From positions 1 through 64,000 of the forward strand of contig UQCS01000006.1 in the NCBI GenBank assembly GCA_900539605.1: a stretch of 64,000 nucleotides of DNA, given 5' to 3'. Position numbers and translations under genes: made by a program. This DNA is from an uncultured Azospirillum sp. Lineage in GTDB: Bacteria; Pseudomonadota; Alphaproteobacteria; RF32; CAG-239. Shown here piece by piece: positions 51,316 to 60,791 of this stretch. The notes below the pieces were generated by a model that was given only the letters and a program-made list of their open reading frames with translations, was not told the DNA's origin and ran no database searches. Each line of letters begins with the position of its first letter. The stretch's first letter is position 1.

Positions 51316-52113
51316 ATGATGCAGCATCACAGATATCTGGAAAATTTTTTACGGGCGCTCGGCAAACCCCTGGTTGTGTTTATATCCCGAGTCGGCCAAC
51401 TTTCGGAATTCATCGCCAGAGCGTTATACAATACCGTAACGCCGCCGTTTTATCCCAAGCTTTTGCTGCGTCAAATCGTCGATATCGGTTTTTACTCTCT
51501 GCCGGTGGTAGCTTTGACGACAATTTTTGCCGGAATGGTGATTGCTTTGCAAACGCATGCCGGTTTTTCCAGCTACGGCGCCGAAAGCGCGATTGCTTCG
51601 GTGGTGCTGATCTCGGTTACGCGGGAACTGGCACCGGCTTTTGCCGGTTTGATGGTGGCCGGCCGCATCGGCGCGGCGATGGCTGCCGAGATCGGAACCA
51701 TGCGGGTAACCGAACAAATTGATGCTCTGTCAACCCTGTCAACCAACCCTTACAAATATTTGGTGGCGCCGCGTCTTTTGGCCGGTGTGATCGTGTTACC
51801 GCTTTTGGTGTTGATCGGTGACGTGATTGGCATTTTCGGCGGTTATATTGTTGCGGTTTATCAGTTGGATTTCAATCCGGCCAACTATATCAACGCCACC
51901 GTCAACGAACTGCAGCCGATTGACATTGTCACCGGGGTGGTCAAGGCGGCAGTGTTCGGTTTTATCATTTCCCTGCTTGGCTGCTATAACGGCTACAAGT
52001 CCAAAGGCGGGGCTCAGGGCGTGGGCGAAGCGACTACCAACGCGGTTGTGGCGGCATCGATCATCATCTTAATATTCAATTACATCATTACCGGCCTCTT
52101 TTTTACCAAATAA
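51316..52113 (+). CDS. mlaE: MlaE-type phospholipid ABC transporter permease
   Basis: The 265-residue protein is an MlaE-type permease with about five membrane segments and the signature GRIGAAMAAEIGTMRVTEQIDAL. It is the membrane subunit of the Mla lipid transport system and pairs with MlaF. mlaF starts 18 bases later. mlaD, usually next, is not here; the call rests on the permease motif. Confidence 0.93.
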   Translation: MMQHHRYLENFLRALGKPLVVFISRVGQLSEFIARALYNTVTPPFYPKLLLRQIVDIGFYSLPVVALTTIFAGMVIALQTHAGFSSYGAESAIASVVLISVTRELAPAFAGLMVAGRIGAAMAAEIGTMRVTEQIDALSTLSTNPYKYLVAPRLLAGVIVLPLLVLIGDVIGIFGGYIVAVYQLDFNPANYINATVNELQPIDIVTGVVKAAVFGFIISLLGCYNGYKSKGGAQGVGEATTNAVVAASIIILIFNYIITGLFFTK

Positions 52114-52131
52114 CCGGCGGAGCTCACGAAT

Positions 52132-52902
52132 ATGGATCAGAATATCAACAAAATAGAAGTTAAAAATCTGCATAAAGCCTTTGGTCGCAAAAAGGTGTTG
52201 GACGGGGTGGACGTCTCGATCAAAAAAGGCGAATCTCTGGTTGTAATCGGCGGTTCCGGCACCGGAAAATCGGTGTTGATTAAATGTATTCAGGGTTTGA
52301 TTACACCCGATTCCGGTTCGATTAAAATTGACGGCGTCGAGACCGTGGGCGTCCCGCGGCAGGATAATGAAAAACTCTATTCAACGATGGGGATGCTGTT
52401 TCAGGGCGGTGCTTTGTTTGACAGTTTGACGGTATGGGAAAACGTTGCTTTCGGGTTGCTGGAAAATCAAAAAATGCCGCGTCGGCAGGCACGCGAAAAA
52501 GCGATAGAAGTGCTGCGGCAGGTCGGGCTCAGTGCCGATGTTGCCGATTTGGCACCGTCCGAGCTTTCGGGCGGTATGCAAAAACGGGTTGGTTTAGCGC
52601 GAGCGGTAGCCATCCGGCCGGAAATCATCTTTTTTGATGAGCCGACCACCGGGTTGGATCCGATTATGGCCGATGTCATCAACGATTTGATCATTGCTTC
52701 GGTCAAGGAACTCGGCGCCAGCGCTCTGACGATTACCCATGACATGATTTCTGCACGTAAAATTGCCGATCGCATTGCAATGCTCTATCAGGGAAAAATC
52801 ATTTGGCAGGGAACGGTTGCCGAACTGGACACCACCGACAATCCTTATGTTTGTCAGTTTGTTAACGGCTGTTCCAAAGGACCGATCAAAGTGGAGGTTT
52901 AG
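52132..52902 (+). CDS. mlaF: Mla ABC transporter ATP-binding protein
   Basis: The 256-residue ABC ATPase has Walker A GGSGTGKS (residues 40-47), ABC signature ELSGGMQKRVGLARA and Walker B IIFFDEPTTGLDP. Family: MlaF. It energises phospholipid movement between membranes with MlaE. radA follows after 1 base with a GGAGG site. Confidence 0.94.
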   Translation: MDQNINKIEVKNLHKAFGRKKVLDGVDVSIKKGESLVVIGGSGTGKSVLIKCIQGLITPDSGSIKIDGVETVGVPRQDNEKLYSTMGMLFQGGALFDSLTVWENVAFGLLENQKMPRRQAREKAIEVLRQVGLSADVADLAPSELSGGMQKRVGLARAVAIRPEIIFFDEPTTGLDPIMADVINDLIIASVKELGASALTITHDMISARKIADRIAMLYQGKIIWQGTVAELDTTDNPYVCQFVNGCSKGPIKVEV

Positions 52903-52903
52903 A

Positions 52904-54277
52904 ATGGCAAAAAAAGGCGGAACCGAATACGCATGCCAAAATTGTGGCGCCGTTTATCCGAAATGGCAGGGAAAATGCGATGCCTGCGGTGAATGGAATA
53001 CCATTGTTGAAGAAAAGGTCGGCGGTGAAGGTTTTTCCAACTTTAATCCTAAGAAAAAGGGCAATCTGCTTGATTTTGTCTCACTGAGCGGCACACCGCA
53101 GGTCTTGCAGCGCCTGCATACCAACATCATGGAACTTGACCGTGTCTGCGGCGGCGGTCTGGTCCCGGGTTCGGTGATTTTGGTCGGCGGCGACCCCGGC
53201 ATCGGTAAATCGACTTTGCTGTTGCAGGTTTGTGCCCGTATTGCCGATCTGCCCGAACGTCCTGAATGTTATTACATTTCCGGCGAAGAAGCCGCCGATC
53301 AGGTCAAAATCCGCGCCAAACGGCTTGAACTTGAAAACGCGCCGGTCAATCTGGCTTCGGCCACCGATGTCAAAGACATTGTCACTACTTTGGAAAAAAC
53401 CGATGCCGCAGTGGTGGTGATTGATTCGATTCAGACCATGTATCTGGAGGAAGCAGAATCTACACCCGGCAGTGTTTCGCAAGTGCGTGCCTGTGCTTAT
53501 GAATTGATCAAACTAGCCAAGAAAAAAGGTTTTGTGCTGTTTTTAGTCGGTCATGTGACCAAACAGGGGTCCATTGCGGGGCCGCGCGTTCTGGAACATA
53601 TGGTCGATACGGTGCTCTATTTTGAGGGGGAACGCGGCCATCAGTTCCGGATTTTGCGGGCAGTCAAAAACCGTTACGGTGCTACCGACGAAATCGGTGT
53701 GTTTGAAATGCAGGATAAAGGCCTGGTCGAAGTCGAAAATCCTTCGGCACTGTTTTTAGCCGAACGGCAGGGTAATATTTCCGGTTCCTGCGTGTTTGCG
53801 GGCATTGAAGGTTCGCGGCCGGTGCTGGTGGAAATTCAGGCGTTGGTCAGCCAAACCGGCTATGCCAGTCCCAAACGGGCGGTCGTCGGCTGGGACAGCG
53901 GCCGCTTGTCAATGGTGCTGGCGGTTTTGGAAGCGCGCGGCGGTCTTAACCTGAGTTCTCAGGACGTGTATCTGAATATTGCCGGCGGTCTCAAGATATC
54001 GGAACCGGCGGCTGATCTGGCGGTTGCGATGGCAATCATCTCTTCTTTGACCAACCGCCCGTTGCCGGCGGATATGGTCATTTTCGGCGAAATCGGTCTT
54101 TCCGGTGAAATACGTGCTGTCAGTCAGCCCAACCTGCGCCTGAAAGAAGCTTATAAGCTGGGATTCCGTAGTGCGATTGTGCCTTCTCAGTATAAAAAAG
54201 ATAAAAAGAAAACCAATCTCGACATCAATCTCCACGAGATCGGCAATGTACAAAAGCTGATCAACTGGTTTAATTAG
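52904..54277 (+). CDS. radA: DNA repair protein RadA
   Basis: The 457-residue protein has an N-terminal zinc finger (Cys11, 14, 25, 28), a RecA-like ATPase with GGDPGIGKSTLL, the KNRYG motif (usually KNRFG) and a C-terminal Lon-like domain. It helps branch migration in recombination. I chose ATG at 52904 with a GGAGG site over the frame extending into mlaF. cvpA follows, the usual radA-cvpA pair. Confidence 0.96.
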   Translation: MAKKGGTEYACQNCGAVYPKWQGKCDACGEWNTIVEEKVGGEGFSNFNPKKKGNLLDFVSLSGTPQVLQRLHTNIMELDRVCGGGLVPGSVILVGGDPGIGKSTLLLQVCARIADLPERPECYYISGEEAADQVKIRAKRLELENAPVNLASATDVKDIVTTLEKTDAAVVVIDSIQTMYLEEAESTPGSVSQVRACAYELIKLAKKKGFVLFLVGHVTKQGSIAGPRVLEHMVDTVLYFEGERGHQFRILRAVKNRYGATDEIGVFEMQDKGLVEVENPSALFLAERQGNISGSCVFAGIEGSRPVLVEIQALVSQTGYASPKRAVVGWDSGRLSMVLAVLEARGGLNLSSQDVYLNIAGGLKISEPAADLAVAMAIISSLTNRPLPADMVIFGEIGLSGEIRAVSQPNLRLKEAYKLGFRSAIVPSQYKKDKKKTNLDINLHEIGNVQKLINWFN

Positions 54278-54290
54278 GATAAAAAGAAGT

Positions 54291-54977
54291 ATGAACAGTC
54301 TTGACGTTGTTATTTTAATCATTGTCTTAATTTCGGCTCTGATCGCCCTCAACCGGGGTTTGATTAAAGAAGTTCTGTCAATTATCGGCTGGTTTCTCGG
54401 CATTGCGACGGTCATTTACCTGTTGCCGTACGTTCAGCCGTTGATGGAAGAGCATATCGAAAGCGAGATGATGGCGATTGTTGCTTCTTCGTTTACCATT
54501 CTGATTGTTTTTTTCATTATTTGGATTTATCTGACTTCAATCATTATCGGCAAGGTGCGTTCCAGCAAATTAAGCGGTATGGATCGGCTGCTGGGGCTGT
54601 TTTTCGGCATTCTGAGAGCTTTTTTGCTGGTTATCCTTCTCTACATACTGGCGGGTTGGATTATCCCCAAACAAAGCCAGCCGGAGAGCTTTAAGCAGTC
54701 GAAGTATTTTCAGCTGGCCGGTTCTTTTGCCGAACCGATCGAAAAACTGATTCCGCAGTCAACCAAAGATAAAGTGCATTCACGGGTAAACACCGACAAG
54801 GAAGTTTCTCCCGGTGTGGAATTGAACAGCGATCTGGATGATTTGTTCGAGAAACTGACCCAACCTCAGGTTAAAAAGAAAGAAGTCAAACAACCGGTTA
54901 CCGACAAGTCCAAAGGCTATAACAAATCGGAACAGAAAAGCCTTGACCGGTTGATCGAAATGACGGTTGAAGAATAG
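54291..54977 (+). CDS. cvpA: CvpA family membrane protein
   Basis: The 228-residue protein begins MNSLDVVILIIVLISALIALNRG with about four membrane segments, then a charged C-terminal tail (about 150-228). CvpA proteins are implicated in colicin V production and envelope or purine metabolism; their exact role is unknown. It follows radA by 13 bases. purF, common next in relatives, is absent. Confidence 0.88.
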   Translation: MNSLDVVILIIVLISALIALNRGLIKEVLSIIGWFLGIATVIYLLPYVQPLMEEHIESEMMAIVASSFTILIVFFIIWIYLTSIIIGKVRSSKLSGMDRLLGLFFGILRAFLLVILLYILAGWIIPKQSQPESFKQSKYFQLAGSFAEPIEKLIPQSTKDKVHSRVNTDKEVSPGVELNSDLDDLFEKLTQPQVKKKEVKQPVTDKSKGYNKSEQKSLDRLIEMTVEE

Positions 54978-54979
54978 TT

Positions 54980-55516
54980 TTAGGGGAACAGCGACAACAA
55001 AACCGAAACCGGCAGGTACAGCAGATTATAGGCATTGCCGGTCTGTGCGGTATAATTAAGCTCGCGCTGAACAATGTTCATTTGGCGGTCGGAAATGTAA
55101 CGCGGTGCAAAACCGCCGCCGGAAAGGGTTGCGTTTATAGGCGGCGTATACCGGTTGCGGGTGACCGGAACAATTTGATCCGATTTAATAAACTTGCGGT
55201 ATTTGGAGGCGGAGATCCGGTTCAGACAACCGGGATTGCGCCGGGCACCGGCCAAAATAAAAGAATTGTATGCCTGATAGTCGTTACGTTTGATGGCAGC
55301 GCATACGCCGGTATCACCAGCCGCATTGGGAGAATCGATTCTCAGGCCGCGATGCATGGCGCTTCGCAAAGCCGGAACATCACCGCGCGAGGCAGCGGCA
55401 TACATAGCTTCGAAAGAATGCGGCGAGGCGGCGGCCGTTGATGTCCAAAAAGCAATAACAACCGAAAAGCCGGCAATTATTTGTATTCCGAGATGATGAG
55501 ATTTTGTATGTTCCAT
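54980..55516 (-). CDS. Secreted protein with one or two ankyrin-like repeats
   Basis: The 178-residue protein has a signal-like N-terminus (about residues 10-30; FSVVIAFWTSTAAASP) and an ankyrin-like region (about 35-90; AMYAAASRGDVPALRSAMHRGL...GDTGVCAAIKRNDYQAYN). The C-terminus is hydrophobic and may insert. I recognise no family. Convergent to cvpA with 2 bases between stops. Confidence 0.6.
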   Translation of the reverse strand: MEHTKSHHLGIQIIAGFSVVIAFWTSTAAASPHSFEAMYAAASRGDVPALRSAMHRGLRIDSPNAAGDTGVCAAIKRNDYQAYNSFILAGARRNPGCLNRISASKYRKFIKSDQIVPVTRNRYTPPINATLSGGGFAPRYISDRQMNIVQRELNYTAQTGNAYNLLYLPVSVLLSLFP

Positions 55517-55578
55517 GATAATTTCAGTTTGTTTGATCCAGCATAAATCCGCATTTGCCGCAAAGTATGAATATTTGC

Positions 55579-56175
55579 TTACAACAAAGCCTTCCGCGAA
55601 TTGATTGCCAGCTGAATTGTACCTTCGTCCATATAATCAAGCTCGGCACCGACCGGAATTCCCTGAGCAAGGGTGGTGACTTTGGTTTCAAAACCTTTTA
55701 ACCGGCTGACAAGATAATGCGAAGTAATTTGCCCGTCGACCGTTGCCGGAAGCGCCAAAATAACTTCCGCAGTCTGTTCATGCTCAATCCGGTTGAGCAG
55801 GGCGTCAATATTTAGGTCTTCGGGCGAAACGCCGTCCAGAGCCGATAAAACACCGCCCAGAATATGATATTTGCCTTTGTAAAAACCGACACGTTCCATT
55901 GCCCATAAATCGGCAACGTCCTGTACCACGCAAATGGTTTGGTTGTCTCTTTTCTCCGAAGTGCAGACCGAGCAGGGCGAGTCGGTGTCGTAATTACCGC
56001 AAACTTTACAGGTTTTAATATTTTCAGCCACGCTTTGCAGAGCCTCTATCAACGGCAGCAAAACAGTTTCGCGCTTTTTCAGCAGATGAAGTACAATCCG
56101 CCGCGACGACCGCGATCCCAGCGCCGGCAGTTTGGCAATGATTTTGACCAGTTTTTCTATTTCCTGACCGGACAA
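55579..56175 (-). CDS. recR: Recombination protein RecR
   Basis: The 198-residue protein has the helix-hairpin-helix LPALGSRSSRR, the C4 zinc finger CKVCGNYDTDSPCSVC and a Toprim domain (about 75-175). With RecF and RecO it helps load RecA at gaps. It lies in the conserved order dnaX-ybaB-recR, starting 11 bases after ybaB. Confidence 0.97.
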   Translation of the reverse strand: MSGQEIEKLVKIIAKLPALGSRSSRRIVLHLLKKRETVLLPLIEALQSVAENIKTCKVCGNYDTDSPCSVCTSEKRDNQTICVVQDVADLWAMERVGFYKGKYHILGGVLSALDGVSPEDLNIDALLNRIEHEQTAEVILALPATVDGQITSHYLVSRLKGFETKVTTLAQGIPVGAELDYMDEGTIQLAINSRKALL

Positions 56176-56186
56176 TTTCTGTCTCC

Positions 56187-56507
56187 TTAAAATGGAAGTT
56201 TAAGACCGCCCAGATTAAGGCCGCCCGTTACGTCTTTCATTCCCTCGCTCATCATCGCGTCAACTTTGCCTTGGGCATCGTTAAAAGCAGCCAAAATCAG
56301 GTCTTCGAGAATGTCTGTTTCTTCCGGGTTAAGCAAACTGGGATCAATTTCCACTTTTTTGGCCTCAAATTTACCGTTAAGAGTAACTTTGACCATCCCG
56401 CCGCCGCTGGATCCGATCACTTCGGTTTCGGCCAGCTTTTTTTGTGCTTCTTCCATTTTTTTCTGCATCATCTGGGCTTGTTTCATAATTCCCTGCATAT
56501 TCATCAT
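56187..56507 (-). CDS. ybaB: YbaB/EbfC nucleoid-associated protein
   Basis: The 106-residue protein begins MMNMQGIMKQAQMMQKKMEEAQ and has the VKVTLNGKFEAKKVEIDPSL core. YbaB/EbfC binds DNA as a dimer and acts as a nucleoid protein. It lies between dnaX and recR; its start is 6 bases past the dnaX stop. Confidence 0.95.
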   Translation of the reverse strand: MMNMQGIMKQAQMMQKKMEEAQKKLAETEVIGSSGGGMVKVTLNGKFEAKKVEIDPSLLNPEETDILEDLILAAFNDAQGKVDAMMSEGMKDVTGGLNLGGLKLPF

Positions 56508-56513
56508 GACTGT

Positions 56514-58244
56514 TTAATCCTCACTGTTAAAAAAATCTTCGTTGTTGCTAAATATGTCGGCACTTTCACCTTCTTGGTCTTCCGGCGTCGCCTTACGGGT
56601 CAGGTTTTCAATTCGGGCACCGCGGAACTCGTCAAGGATCGCCTTGACTAAAGGCGTCTCGGCAATGTTTTTTTTGTCTTTTTCTTTTTGTTCGTTTTCT
56701 GCATCGGCAATTGTACGGCCCACTTCGCCCGGAATGATGTCGAGCGCCCATTTGGCGCCGGTCGTTTCTTCGAGAAACTTGTTGACGGCACTCAGCGTCT
56801 CGTTGCTTACCCGGTCGGCGGCTTTGAATTTGATGCTGCCGACAGCAAATTCGCAAACTTCGATATCATGTCTCAGGGTGTAAGCAAGACGAGGCTGTTT
56901 GTTGGCTTCCAACAATTTGATCAGACCGGTGATATCGTTAAACGGCGCCTTGACGGTGTTGGTAGCCGGTACATCGGCTGAAGGAATGGTTGTCTGTTGT
57001 CGTGATGGTGATTGGATAGCCGCCGTCGTTATCACCGGTATGGCCGGTGCAACCGGCTGAAGACGATTTAGTTCAGATTTTTTTTTTACGCTTTCCAGCA
57101 GTTCGGCGGGAGAAGGCAGGTTGGCGGAATAAGCGATCCGGATCAAAATCATCTCCAGAGCATCAATCGGTACCGGTGCCGTTTGGAGTTCGCTCATTCC
57201 CTTGATCAGCATTTGCCATATTTTGGAGAGGGTGGCAATACTCAGCTTGGCGGATGTTTCTTTTAGAAAGTTGCGGTCATTTTCCGACAAGGAGGGATCT
57301 TTAATAAAACCCGGCAGCAGCAAAACTTTGGTCAGAGCATGGGTTAAGTTTATCAAATCGCCGATCATTGCCGACGGGTTGGCACCGTTTTTGTACATTT
57401 CCTGCAATTTACCGAGCAAAGCAGCCATATCGCCGCCGATCATCTGGTTAAAAAGCTCAAAAGTTTGACCGCGGTCAGCCATTCCGAGCATTTCTTTAAC
57501 AACGTCGATCCGCACTTTGCCGCTGCCGAGCGAAATCGCCTGGTCCAAAAGGGATAAACCGTCGCGGGCCGAACCGTCGGCCGCGGCCGCAATCATATGC
57601 AGCGCTTCGTCATCGGCTTTGAGGTTTTCGGCATTGACGATCTTGTTAAACAGTTTCAGAAGGTCTTCAATCGACAATCGCTGCAAATCAAAACGCTGGC
57701 AGCGTGACAAGACAGTTACCGGAACTTTGCGGATTTCGGTGGTGGCAAAGATAAATTTGACATGTGCCGGCGGTTCTTCCAACGTTTTCAGTAAAGCGTT
57801 GAAAGCGCTTTTGGAAAGCATGTGGACTTCGTCGATGATGTAGATTTTATAACGACAGTTGGTCGGTTTGTAACGAACGCCGTCCAAAATATCGCGGATG
57901 TCGTCCACCCCGGTGCGCGAAGCGGCATCCAGTTCCAGAACGTCGATATTGCGCCCGGCAGCAATCGATTTGCAGTTTTCGCAAATGCCGCAGGGGTGGG
58001 TTGTCGGTCCGCCGTTGCCGTCAGGACCGGTACAATTGAGGGCCTTGGCAATCAAACGGGCAGTGGTGGTTTTGCCGACGCCGCGGATGCCGGTCAGAAT
58101 ATAAGCATGGTGCAGGCGGTTATTGTTGATGGCGTTGGTCAGGGTTTGCACCAGCGCTTCCTGTCCCAGCAGGTCTTCAAAATTCTGCGGACGATACTTG
58201 CGGGCTAAAACCACATATTGCTCTTGTTTGTCTTCTTCGGCCAT
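56514..58244 (-). CDS. dnaX: DNA polymerase III tau/gamma subunit
   Basis: The 576-residue clamp loader has Walker A GIRGVGKT, the zinc finger with CTGPDG...CGICENC, and Walker B IIDEVHML. The AAA+ and collar domains (about residues 1-370) precede a tau-specific C-terminus. At codons 386-389 (57087-57078) lies a run of ten A. Slippage by one base in either direction meets a stop within a few codons, giving a gamma-like product of about 390 residues. It lies directly downstream of the ffs RNA. Confidence 0.96.
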   Translation of the reverse strand: MAEEDKQEQYVVLARKYRPQNFEDLLGQEALVQTLTNAINNNRLHHAYILTGIRGVGKTTTARLIAKALNCTGPDGNGGPTTHPCGICENCKSIAAGRNIDVLELDAASRTGVDDIRDILDGVRYKPTNCRYKIYIIDEVHMLSKSAFNALLKTLEEPPAHVKFIFATTEIRKVPVTVLSRCQRFDLQRLSIEDLLKLFNKIVNAENLKADDEALHMIAAAADGSARDGLSLLDQAISLGSGKVRIDVVKEMLGMADRGQTFELFNQMIGGDMAALLGKLQEMYKNGANPSAMIGDLINLTHALTKVLLLPGFIKDPSLSENDRNFLKETSAKLSIATLSKIWQMLIKGMSELQTAPVPIDALEMILIRIAYSANLPSPAELLESVKKKSELNRLQPVAPAIPVITTAAIQSPSRQQTTIPSADVPATNTVKAPFNDITGLIKLLEANKQPRLAYTLRHDIEVCEFAVGSIKFKAADRVSNETLSAVNKFLEETTGAKWALDIIPGEVGRTIADAENEQKEKDKKNIAETPLVKAILDEFRGARIENLTRKATPEDQEGESADIFSNNEDFFNSED

Positions 58245-58257
58245 CGTTATCTTTTCA

Positions 58258-58353
58258 AAAAAGGCGGAGAGACATCGACCTCAGACGGTTTCGTTACGGC
58301 TGCTTCCTTCCGAACCTGACCGGATTGGCGAACGTCCGACCCGATGCCCTCCA
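58258..58353 (-). ncRNA. ffs: Signal recognition particle RNA (4.5S type)
   Basis: On the minus strand, GGAGGGCATCGGG at the 5' end pairs in part with CTCTCCGCC near the 3' end. The apical loop carries the conserved GGTTCGGAAGGAAGCAGCC, and a T tract follows. This is the short bacterial SRP RNA that binds Ffh. Placement just upstream of dnaX is typical. Exact ends are approximate. Confidence 0.92.
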
Positions 58354-58422
58354 TAAAATACATCCTTTAATATCGTCAATTTCGCTTTAAGTTGCAAGTA
58401 AAAAATTGCCTCATCAACATGA

Positions 58423-59868
58423 TTAGAAAGAAAAGCGATATCCCTGATATCCGTCCGGTGTTTCAGAGTCGGACCGATAAGAGCTGCTGCCGAGCGGACG
58501 GCCGAAAATCTGCCGTTCGGCGACCGTCTGGTCTTTGCCGAAAATCAGCGGCGGATAATTGTCATAAACGGCAGCAATGTTTTCCGGCGTGCTTTCGGGG
58601 ATGACGGCGGAGAACTTTTTGGGAGCGAAATCGACAACCGTATCACCGGAAGGGCTGATTTCTATAATATCGAGGCTGTGTTCGTTTTTGCCGTTGGGCA
58701 GAATTCTGAAGACGCCGCTGATTCCGACAAATCCGTCTTCGGTAGTGATGGCGGCGTCGATGTTGGCCGGTTTGTTGCGCGCCAGCGCTGCCGACAAAGC
58801 CACTGCATCATAGGCAAAGGCATACAGGCTTTGCGGATATTCGTTAAACAAAGCGTGATATTTTTTGTTGAAATAGGCATTGTGATTGCGTGAAAGGGCC
58901 GGATACCAGCTGCCTTTCAGCGTGCTTTCCTTGTTAAGCCGGGTGTTTTCCCAAACTGAGGTACCGAGGAATTTGACTTCGGGGGCAAATACGTCATAAT
59001 AGCCGAACATGGCTACCGCCGATTTTAAACGGGCGCCCGATTCCGGCAACAACACCGCATCAAAGTCAACGCCGCGATCGGTATCTTTGGCGTTCAATTG
59101 CCGCAGGGCTTTTTGAGCGTTGACATCACCTTTGGCAGCCAGAGCTTTTAAATGGTTTTTTTGTTTATTGACCCCGGCGGCACGGCGGTCATAGTCGGTC
59201 AGTTTGCGGATGATGTCGGAAAAATCGGTGGAAGAGGGCGGATAAAAAGCAATTCTGACCACTCGTGCACCATGGGCGGCAGCGGCACCGACCGCAGCTT
59301 TGGCAACCGCGATACCGGTACTGTTGTCCGGTACCAGCAGGGCAAAATTGTGACGGCCGTTGCCGGCGGCATATTTAACGATCCGGTTGACTTGTTCTTC
59401 CACCAACAGGCCCAGAGTATAAATCTGGCTTTGCAAAACATCGGAACTGGAAGAAAAAGCGACTACCGGCACCCCCTTGGCTTTGGTTTGATATGAAATT
59501 GCTTGAACCGAGCTGCTGGTGAGCGGTCCGATAATCATCTGCGCTTTTTGGTTAAGAGCGTTTTCGGCGGCGGTTCTTGCACCTTCGGGGGAGCTTTGGG
59601 TATCGTAAAACTGCAAGATTAAATTAGGATTATTCATATCTTCGAGTGCCATCAGCGACGCTTTTTTCAGTCCCTGTCCGTAGCGCGAAGCTTCTCCGGT
59701 TAGCGGCAACAAAACCCCGACCCGAAAAGCGGAGGGACGGTTAAACGAAGATTCGTCAATATCCGAGATGCTGTCATGGATTCCGCTTCCGGTGGTTACT
59801 ATCGGCGAACGGCAGCTGAGCAGCACGGCTGTCAGAGCGAGCACACAAACTTTTTTTAACACTTGCAT
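58423..59868 (-). CDS. LpoA-like penicillin-binding protein activator lipoprotein
   Basis: The 481-residue lipoprotein has a signal ending in VLLSC (acceptor Cys near residue 19) and a periplasmic-binding fold of the LpoA/ABC substrate-binding type (LLPLTGEASRYGQGLKKA and IIGPLTSSSV). LpoA homologues activate penicillin-binding proteins. It diverges from rsmI with 80 bases between starts, the usual arrangement with rsmI-yraN. A ligand-binding role cannot be excluded. Confidence 0.85.
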   Translation of the reverse strand: MQVLKKVCVLALTAVLLSCRSPIVTTGSGIHDSISDIDESSFNRPSAFRVGVLLPLTGEASRYGQGLKKASLMALEDMNNPNLILQFYDTQSSPEGARTAAENALNQKAQMIIGPLTSSSVQAISYQTKAKGVPVVAFSSSSDVLQSQIYTLGLLVEEQVNRIVKYAAGNGRHNFALLVPDNSTGIAVAKAAVGAAAAHGARVVRIAFYPPSSTDFSDIIRKLTDYDRRAAGVNKQKNHLKALAAKGDVNAQKALRQLNAKDTDRGVDFDAVLLPESGARLKSAVAMFGYYDVFAPEVKFLGTSVWENTRLNKESTLKGSWYPALSRNHNAYFNKKYHALFNEYPQSLYAFAYDAVALSAALARNKPANIDAAITTEDGFVGISGVFRILPNGKNEHSLDIIEISPSGDTVVDFAPKKFSAVIPESTPENIAAVYDNYPPLIFGKDQTVAERQIFGRPLGSSSYRSDSETPDGYQGYRFSF

Positions 59869-59948
59869 TTTTTCCTAAAATCGAAAACAATTACCTTCGT
59901 TAATTTAAATTAAAAAACCGTTGTTGTAAAGGGGCAGGAAGATAATAA

Positions 59949-60791
59949 ATGATGAAAAAAGGCTTGTACATCGTCGCAACGCCGATCGGTAATCTCGGCG
60001 ATCTGACCGCGCGGGCTGCCGAAGTGTTGTCGGCGGCACCGTATATTGCCTGCGAAGATACCCGGGTAACCAAAAAACTGTTCTCACTGCTCGGAATCGG
60101 CTTAGACAAGAAATTTATAACTTACGAAGATCACAGCGAAGAACAAAAGGCTCAGGGGATCGTTGATTTGATCGAACGCGAAGAAGCCATGGTGGCATTG
60201 GTTAGCGACGCTGGTTCGCCGTTGATTTCGGATCCGGGGTACAAGCTGGTGCGCCGTTGTCGCGAGCAGGGCGTTCCGGTCTATACGCTGCCGGGGTGTT
60301 GTGCGATCATCTGCGCTTTGCAGCTGTCGGGGCTGCCGACCAACCGTTTTATGTTTGCCGGTTTTATTCCCAACAAAGAAAAAGGACGTGCCGATTTATT
60401 TGTCGAACTGGCGACGATAGATACCACCTTGGTTTTTTACGAAACCGCACCGCGGCTTTTGAAAACACTGACCGCCGCCGCGATTGCTTTTCCACAGCGC
60501 GAAATGGCGGTTGCGCGTGAGATAACCAAAATGTACGAAGAATGTGTAAACGGCACCGCCGAGCAATTGATTGCCCATTTCAGCCAAAATCCCCCAAAAG
60601 GCGAAATTGTTCTGATGGTGGCGCCGCCAGATACGGGAGCCGTTGCTGCCACAATTGATTTGAACAGTGTTTTAAAGAGCAAAATGCAAACAATGCCGCT
60701 CAAAACGGCGGTTACCGAAATCGTGAAAGCTTATGGATTGAATAAAAACGAAGTGTACCGGCTGGCGGTTAAAATTAAAAATGAAAGCTGA
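59949..60791 (+). CDS. rsmI: 16S rRNA (cytidine-2'-O)-methyltransferase RsmI
   Basis: The 280-residue tetrapyrrole methylase-type protein begins MMKKGLYIVATPIGNLGDLTAR, with ALVSDAGSPLISDPG. RsmI methylates C1402 of 16S rRNA. The start may be either of the first two Met. It overlaps yraN by 11 bases. Confidence 0.95.
   Translation: MMKKGLYIVATPIGNLGDLTARAAEVLSAAPYIACEDTRVTKKLFSLLGIGLDKKFITYEDHSEEQKAQGIVDLIEREEAMVALVSDAGSPLISDPGYKLVRRCREQGVPVYTLPGCCAIICALQLSGLPTNRFMFAGFIPNKEKGRADLFVELATIDTTLVFYETAPRLLKTLTAAAIAFPQREMAVAREITKMYEECVNGTAEQLIAHFSQNPPKGEIVLMVAPPDTGAVAATIDLNSVLKSKMQTMPLKTAVTEIVKAYGLNKNEVYRLAVKIKNES

Noticed and set aside
52763..52903. Upstream extension of RadA into mlaF
   Set aside because: A GGAGG site precedes ATG 52904, and the zinc finger starts just after that Met.
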